Part shown: positions 58,893 through 64,000 of the stretch, in pieces
How the letters are laid out: the number at the start of each line of letters is the position of its first letter
Numbering within the stretch: position 1 is the first letter of the stretch
Assembly (NCBI GenBank): GCA_030068075.1
Contig: CM057835.1
Coordinates: forward strand, 42,080,215 to 42,144,214
Length of the DNA: 64,000 bases
DNA from: Paguma larvata
Taxonomy: Eukaryota; Chordata; Mammalia; Carnivora; Viverridae
Reading direction: 5' to 3'
Notes under the pieces: generated by a model
Told to the model about the DNA's origin: nothing
What the model saw: the letters and a program-made list of their open reading frames with translations, nothing else
The model's database searches: none
Translations under genes and position numbers: made by a program

Positions 58893-60304
58893 CTTATTCA
58901 AAAGGGTACTTAAAGAGTTAATAACCAAAGGCAAAAGCAGTAGCCAAGAAAAGAAGCTAAAGTAGGGTACCAGATGTAAAGACATTAAACCATTGAGTGA
59001 AAAGGCATAAATAGAAGATAAGTGGAGAGGTCACTAATGAGGGAGATGGTGTAACAATTGAATGAAAAATGATTTCTACAGAGCTTACTAATCTAGGCAG
59101 TTAAGAACATAAACTGGAGGATTGTCTCAAGCCTTAAAGGGGTTAAATCTATACTGGTAGGAAAGTAGAATACTTCACACATCTAAGACTCACTGTGTGA
59201 ACCAGCTAAAATATGTCTTCCTCAGCTCTGGGTCTTGCTTGAAATGCTGGAATCCTCATACATAACCAAGACCGATGTCTAGTTTAATTGCTACAATGCA
59301 CAAAACATCTGTTCTAGAAAGAAGTATATTGAGATAAGCATGGTGTTTAGCCTTCAGTCTCTGTCCTACTGGATGAGACCTGAGTCTTTGTACGATCCAA
59401 GATGGGGCAATTCCAACTTTTGTATTTGCGTTGTTCTTTTAAGATACATCATGTACCGGCAACAGCACAAGACGGACAGAGAGGCCCTTCAACTACTGGG
59501 GAGTCCTTGTACCAATTCATTTCCCAACACACTGAGAATCTCCCAACCTCTACATAGTATCTATCCCTGAAGAAGGGGAAGGGCTTAAGGATCCCTACTT
59601 TTTTATGTACTATTATACTGTGACCAGCCAAAAAAAAAAAAAAGGATACACCATGCACCATGTACCCATTAAGGAATTTCTCTCTGGAGAAGCACAGTAT
59701 TCCTCTCTATTTGATTCCCTAGATGTGTCCATGTAAGTGGGGCTGTTCTAAACGCCAGCATACCCACCTCTCATAGACTCTTTGGTTTGCGCATAATTGG
59801 TTCCTGGCACTGAAAGCAGTACAGTCAAGCCTTTTCTCTAATAGGAAGAGAGGTTTTCAACGTGTATGATATGGTAAGCTATAGTCAAAAAAGCATGTGG
59901 GACTTCCCTCCTCAGGCTGATAGTTGTTTTGTCTTCCCTTGGCAGCTCTCCCGACTCTATCTCACAGATGCCACAAATAACAACACATTGCCATCTTGCT
60001 CTGAAATATATTGGCATTCCTCTACAGAAAATGCCTCACAAGAATTGCTTACATAGACAATCTGCATTTTCTCATCTCCCATTCTTTCTTGAATCTCATC
60101 TAATCAGGCTTTGTTTCCAGAATTCTACATATCACTTTCATCGAGGTTGCCAACACTTTCATATTGACAAATACAATAGTCAATGAGACTGTTGAGATAT
60201 ATTTTTGAGACATCCAGAGGGTTTCTTTTATATGAAATTCAATGTGAATAGTGCCCTCAGAATGCTTACAAAACACTGGCTGTGGTATAATTTTCTAAGA
60301 GTTA
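58893..60304. other. Noncoding sequence
   Basis: A14 run at about 59629-59643 with no polyadenylation signal or coding remnant upstream. Nothing else recognised. Confidence 0.5.
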
Positions 60305-60530
60305 TTTTTTTTAATTTTTTAAGTTTATTTATTTATTTTGAGAGAGACAGAGACAGTGCAAGTGGGGGAGGAGCAGAGAGATAGGAGAGAGAAGAATCCC
60401 AAGCAGGCTCTTTGCTACCAGCAGAGAGTCTGACACCGGGCTCGAAATCACAAAACCGTGAGAGCATGACCTGAGCCAAAACCAAGAGTTGGACTCTTAA
60501 CCAACCGAGCAACCCAGGCACCCCCCCCTC
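60305..60530 (-). mobile_element. Felid SINE, reverse orientation, variant subtype
   Basis: T-rich start, 'aagtttatttatttattttg', GA-rich body, reversed head with the 'aagagttggactcttaacca' variant, ending in a C run. It carries the 'actctt' stem variant also seen at 35767 and 57252. Confidence 0.92.
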
Positions 60531-60539
60531 CATGTCTTA

Positions 60540-61200
60540 ATTTTTAAAGTCAATATTAATCTGTTAAATTTCATCAGTATTGTTCACATAGCTAAATGTA
60601 TTTATTTCACTGTTGAATAATATTTGATTAGCTGAATATATTTTGTTATTCATTCCTTTTTTTCTTCATTTTTTTCTTGTTTTTTTTTTTTTTGTATTAA
60701 AGATGTCTCTAACTTTTTAGTAAAATATTCTTGTACGTGACTTCTGGTATATATATGCAATGTTTTCTCTTGAGTCATTTGGCATGGGGATGTTCTTCTT
60801 TATAAGATAATGGAAAAATATTTTCCAAAATGATTATTTATAGCAATTTACAGGAAGTATTTTTTAATCCACATCTTCTCCAACATGTTGTAGCATCAGA
60901 CTAATAATTTTTTTGCAAATTGAATGGGTATAACATGGTATCTATTTATAATCTTTATTTGCATTTCTCTGATAGAAAAAGAGGAAGAACATAGCTCCAC
61001 GTGTTTACTGGCCAAAAGCAATTTACCTTCTGCAAAATACATGTTCACATATTTTGCCCATTTTCCTAGTAAACTTGATATTTCCATTACCTTAAAGATT
61101 TTATTTATATGTTCCTGACATAAGGTTTTGTCAATCATTTAAGTCATAAATATATTATCTCAGTTTGTAAATTATATTTTTAATTTCCTTATGTGTTATG
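60540..61200 (-). mobile_element. L1 LINE 3' UTR, reverse strand
   Basis: 'tcactgttgaataatatttg', 'tccacatcttctccaacatg', 'tttatttgcatttctctgat' and 'cacatattttgcccattttc' match the reversed L1 3' UTR. A T-rich stretch at 60657-60692 is inside. Confidence 0.8.
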
Positions 61201-61424
61201 ATAAATTATCTAAAATCTAGAAATCAGGCAAAAATATGAGCAGCATAACCTTCCAATATCATTCAGGGGCAAAGACCACTCAATAGCTATGTTGGAGAAT
61301 ATATACTTAGCTAAACCTACTATTTATGATTATTTGAAGGTTTGGGATTGACAAGTTTCATGTTAACCTGCATATATTGGTCTTGGAGAGACAAAAATAA
61401 TTTCAACTCACTGAAACAGATATA
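61201..61424. other. Noncoding sequence between L1 and TAGATA array
   Basis: No recognised content. Confidence 0.5.
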
Positions 61425-61432
61425 TATAGATA

Positions 61433-61463
<31 letters not shown>

Positions 61464-61495
61464 AGATAGATATATAGATTATAGATATATATACA
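61425..61495. repeat. (TAGATA)n/(TA)n array
   Basis: tatatagata and agatat units abut the 5'-truncated SINE at 61497. A second TA/CA-rich stretch lies at 61690-61770 on its other side. Confidence 0.93.
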
Positions 61496-61496
61496 T

Positions 61497-61690
61497 AGCT
61501 TAAGCACCTGATTCTTGATTTTGGCTCAGGTCATGATCTCACAGTTTGTAGGATTTAGCCTTGCATTGAGCTCTACACTGACAGCATGGATCCTGCTTGG
61601 GATTCTCCCCCACTCCCTTACTCTGCCCCTCCTGTGTGCACTCCCTCTCTCCCTCTGTCTCTCTCTCTCAAATTAAATAAACTTTATATA
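61497..61690 (+). mobile_element. 5'-truncated felid SINE behind a (TAGATA)n array
   Basis: From 'agcttaagcacctgattctt' onward it matches the SINE (ggctcaggtcatgatctcac, CT-rich body, 'caaattaaataaac'). The first 30 or so bases, including the usual 'gcctgggtggctcag', are absent. The left flank is a TAGATA/TATA array. Confidence 0.85.
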
Positions 61691-62112
61691 TAGTTACATA
61701 TACAGTTGTGTACAGTATATATATATGTCATATATATACATAGACACACACACTTACACATACCCATATACCCAAATATTTATCTGTGTTTTTGAAATAC
61801 CCTTTTGATTGACTTTAACATTATAATGCTTCTGTCATTATTTAATAAGTTAAATAGAATTTTTTAATGTGTTCATTTTATATTTACATAAAAGCCATGA
61901 CTCTAAAAATCGCTCTCCTGATTTATGGAGCATCTACTAAGCTGTCTAAGTAGTTTGACCATATGCAGCCCAGCAAACTCTCTTCCCAAGAAGTGCATAT
62001 ATGCCAAGACCAGGTAGGTGTTTTCTTGCCTTACACGGTGAACTCCAAGCTGCAAAGGAATTTTAACTTTATCCTTTTCTTTTGTTTTTATTTTATTTTA
62101 AATGTTATTTTG

Positions 62113-62328
62113 GTGGGTCCCTGGGTAGCTCAGTCGTTTAAGCATTGGACTTCGGCTCAGGTCATGATCTCGTAGTTTGTGGGGTCAAGCCCCACATCAG
62201 GCTCTGTGCTGACAGCTCGGAGCCTGGAGCCTGCTTTGGATTCTGTGCCTCCCTCTCTCTCTGCCCCTGCCCCGCTCACACTCTGTGTCTTTCTCCCTTT
62301 CTCTCTCAAAAATAAACAATTTAAAAAA
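62113..62328 (+). mobile_element. Felid tRNA-derived SINE
   Basis: Head 'gtccctgggtagctcagtcg', box B-like 'gtggggtcaagcccc', and body ending 'ctcaaaaataaaca'. Target duplication ttttaaatgtta at about 62096-62107 and 62329-62340. L1-like antisense sequence starts on its right. Confidence 0.94.
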
Positions 62329-62339
62329 TTTTAAATGTT

Positions 62340-62625
62340 ACTTTGTGTTTTTTTGCTTTTGGCTCAATAATAATTGAATATTTGGTTTTTCTCCTTAAGT
62401 ATTTTGTAGAATACGCTAATGATTGCATCTGGACCTGGAATTTACATTTTAGGCAAGTTTTCATTTATAAATCCAATTTCTAATAGATGGTTATTCATGT
62501 TACCTATTTCTTCTAGAGAGAGAAGTCTTACCTGTGTATCTAATGAGATTTGTTCATTTTATATAAGTTTTCAGTTTACTGGCATAAAGTTATCAATAAT
62601 ATACCTTTTATAATCTTTCCAATTT
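62340..62625 (-). mobile_element. L1 LINE ORF2 relic, reverse strand
   Basis: 'gattgcatctggacctggaa', 'catgttacctatttcttcta' and 'taatgagatttgttcatttt' match reversed L1 ORF2 sequence just before the reverse-transcriptase core. Confidence 0.65.
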
Positions 62626-63394
62626 TTAAAAAATTCAACAATCCTTTTGTTTACAAAATCTGAAGCATATTTTATGTAGTACTCTCTGGAAACCTAAGAT
62701 AATAAGCTTTTACTACTATTTATGCATTGAAAAGACTACTAAGCATAGTTAGAGGAAAGACCTCCTTAATTCAATTTAAAAAAAAGATTTCCTTCTTTGA
62801 GAGCAATACTATTTTTTAATATCAGTTACATATGCATGAGATGCAATATATAATTCTTCGCATATAGTCAATACTTTTTAAATTTATATGAGAAATTAAA
62901 TGCTGAGCCTATTCTCAGATACATCCCTCTCCATTCCTTAATTGGCATCTACCCCAATATCAGTGAAGACATCTCACCACTCCAAAGACAAGCTAGTGTC
63001 CAAAAATACTCATGTTTTATTAAAGCATAGCCCCTATTCACTACCCAGCTATTTCTTTGGTGCCCAGCTAATTAGTCAATGATTGATTCTTCCAACAGGA
63101 CTGTCAAAAGAATTAATTATCAAAGGTAATGCAGCTCTTAGTACAGCCCATACTGGTCACCCTGATTCCTCTGAGATCCTATGGACACAGGTGACAAAAC
63201 TCCTGCAGAAACTCACCTCCTAGAATTGCCATGTGTCCCCCATGTTCCCACAAATCCACTAAAGACAATTTCTGGATACCAAATAATCACAGGGAAGAAG
63301 GGGGTGGTATTAAATGGACTGTCTGGCTTCGCTGATAAAGCTTCCTATTCTACATTACACTCCAAGTTTGAACAGATGTTGAGAAAGCCTCTCT
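62626..63394. other. Noncoding sequence between L1 fragments
   Basis: May be interior of the same reverse-strand L1 or unique sequence. No coding signal. Confidence 0.45.
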
Positions 63395-63690
63395 GATGCT
63401 TCATTTATCTATTCTTCGATGTTCTTCCTTTATGTGGACCAGAGTTTCTGACCTGTGTAATCTTTCTTCTCTCTGATGAACTTTTAACTTTTAACATTTC
63501 TCACAATGTAGGTCTCGTGACAATAAGTTTCCTTGAATTTTGTTTTCTGAGGAAAGTCTTTATTTCTCTTTCACTTTCGTAGGATAATGTAACAGGATAC
63601 AGAATTCTAAATTGGTGGGGTTTTTTCCCTCAACACTGAATATTTCTCTCCATTAGTTTCCAATGATAGCTTCCAATAATTCTTCCCCAC
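63395..63690 (-). mobile_element. L1-derived fragment, reverse strand
   Basis: 'ttttaacatttctcacaatg', 'gtcttgtgac'-like spacing, 'ggaaagtctttatttctctt' and 'ggatacagaattctaaattg' match an L1-derived segment in reverse orientation. The exact part of L1 is uncertain. Confidence 0.6.
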
Positions 63691-63709
63691 ACAATATGTG
63701 CATGAGACA

Positions 63710-63990
63710 CCTGATATCAAGTGGTGCAGGGTGTTTAGCTTTCCCTGGAGTCTGGGCTGGCCTCAAAACTTGTTCTGGAAAATAAACACAAGAGTGATGT
63801 CTGGGGACATCTATGCCTAGGCCTCAAGAAAACAGGAAATTTCCATTTTCTGCTTTTTGGAAGCAAATCAGCAACTGAAAGAAGCTAAAGTTATGGAGAA
63901 GGGGGGAGGAGAAGGAGAACCAAAGTGTTCCTATTGATAGAGTCCAGACTGCAAATCATGTGAGGAGTCATCTTTGACCTTCTAACTCAG
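63710..63990 (+). repeat. Old LTR/MER-like repeat fragment (low confidence)
   Basis: 'ccctggagtctgggctggcc', 'gatgtctggggacatctatg' and 'cctaggcctcaagaaaacag' resemble the 5' part of the same kind of repeat seen at 43440. It continues beyond the window or ends near it. Confidence 0.4.
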
Positions 63991-64000
63991 TTCATTCCCC

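Overview
This is a window of mammalian nuclear DNA from a carnivore, almost certainly a felid or other feliform. The diagnostic signal is about 20 copies of a tRNA-derived SINE whose head reads close to 'gcgcctgggtggctcag'. It has a pyrimidine-rich body, a 'tctctcaaaaataaataaac' end and an A-rich tail, which is the cat-type SINEC family. The canid head differs. Base composition is AT-rich. I see no CpG island and no operon-like layout. No open reading frame reads as a functional protein; the longest is 154 codons and lies partly in a repeat. I read the window as intergenic DNA or a very large intron.

Layout: 1-13 kb holds sparse old repeats (L2, MIR, an L1 ORF1 relic), SINEs at 4.1 and 11.8 kb, and a repeat-poor block at 9.2-10.1 kb that is the best candidate for conserved regulatory DNA. 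13.3-14.9 kb is an unusually long L2 copy. 15.3 kb holds a hAT-type DNA transposon with visible terminal inverted repeats and a degraded 8-bp target duplication. 16-28 kb is mostly unique sequence with a few MIRs, SINEs at 21.6 and 27.9 kb and a degenerate GGAT array at 25.3 kb. 28.7-34.5 kb is a nested repeat cluster: an old repeat split by a hAT element, an L2 split by an unidentified insertion and by a SINE, two copies of an unidentified repeat, and a probable solo LTR with a tandem duplication inside. 35.8-36.2 kb has two SINEs in inverted orientation. 37.6-48 kb carries MIRs, several reverse-strand L2 pieces and LTR-like fragments. 49-53 kb has GATA/TATC arrays, two SINEs and an L1 3' end split by a head-less SINE. 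54.1-55.3 kb is the only gene-like object: a dead processed copy of SNRPB2 (U2 snRNP B''), itself broken by a SINE. 55.4-64 kb is dense in SINEs and reverse-strand L1 fragments.

No working genes are visible, so there is no pathway to describe. The biological content is a record of retrotransposition (L2/MIR, then hAT/LTR/L1, then feliform SINEs, then microsatellite growth from their tails), plus a few repeat-free blocks that may be regulatory. I did not find a convincing undescribed system. Family names were assigned by eye from remembered consensus sequences, and subfamily names are withheld where I was unsure.
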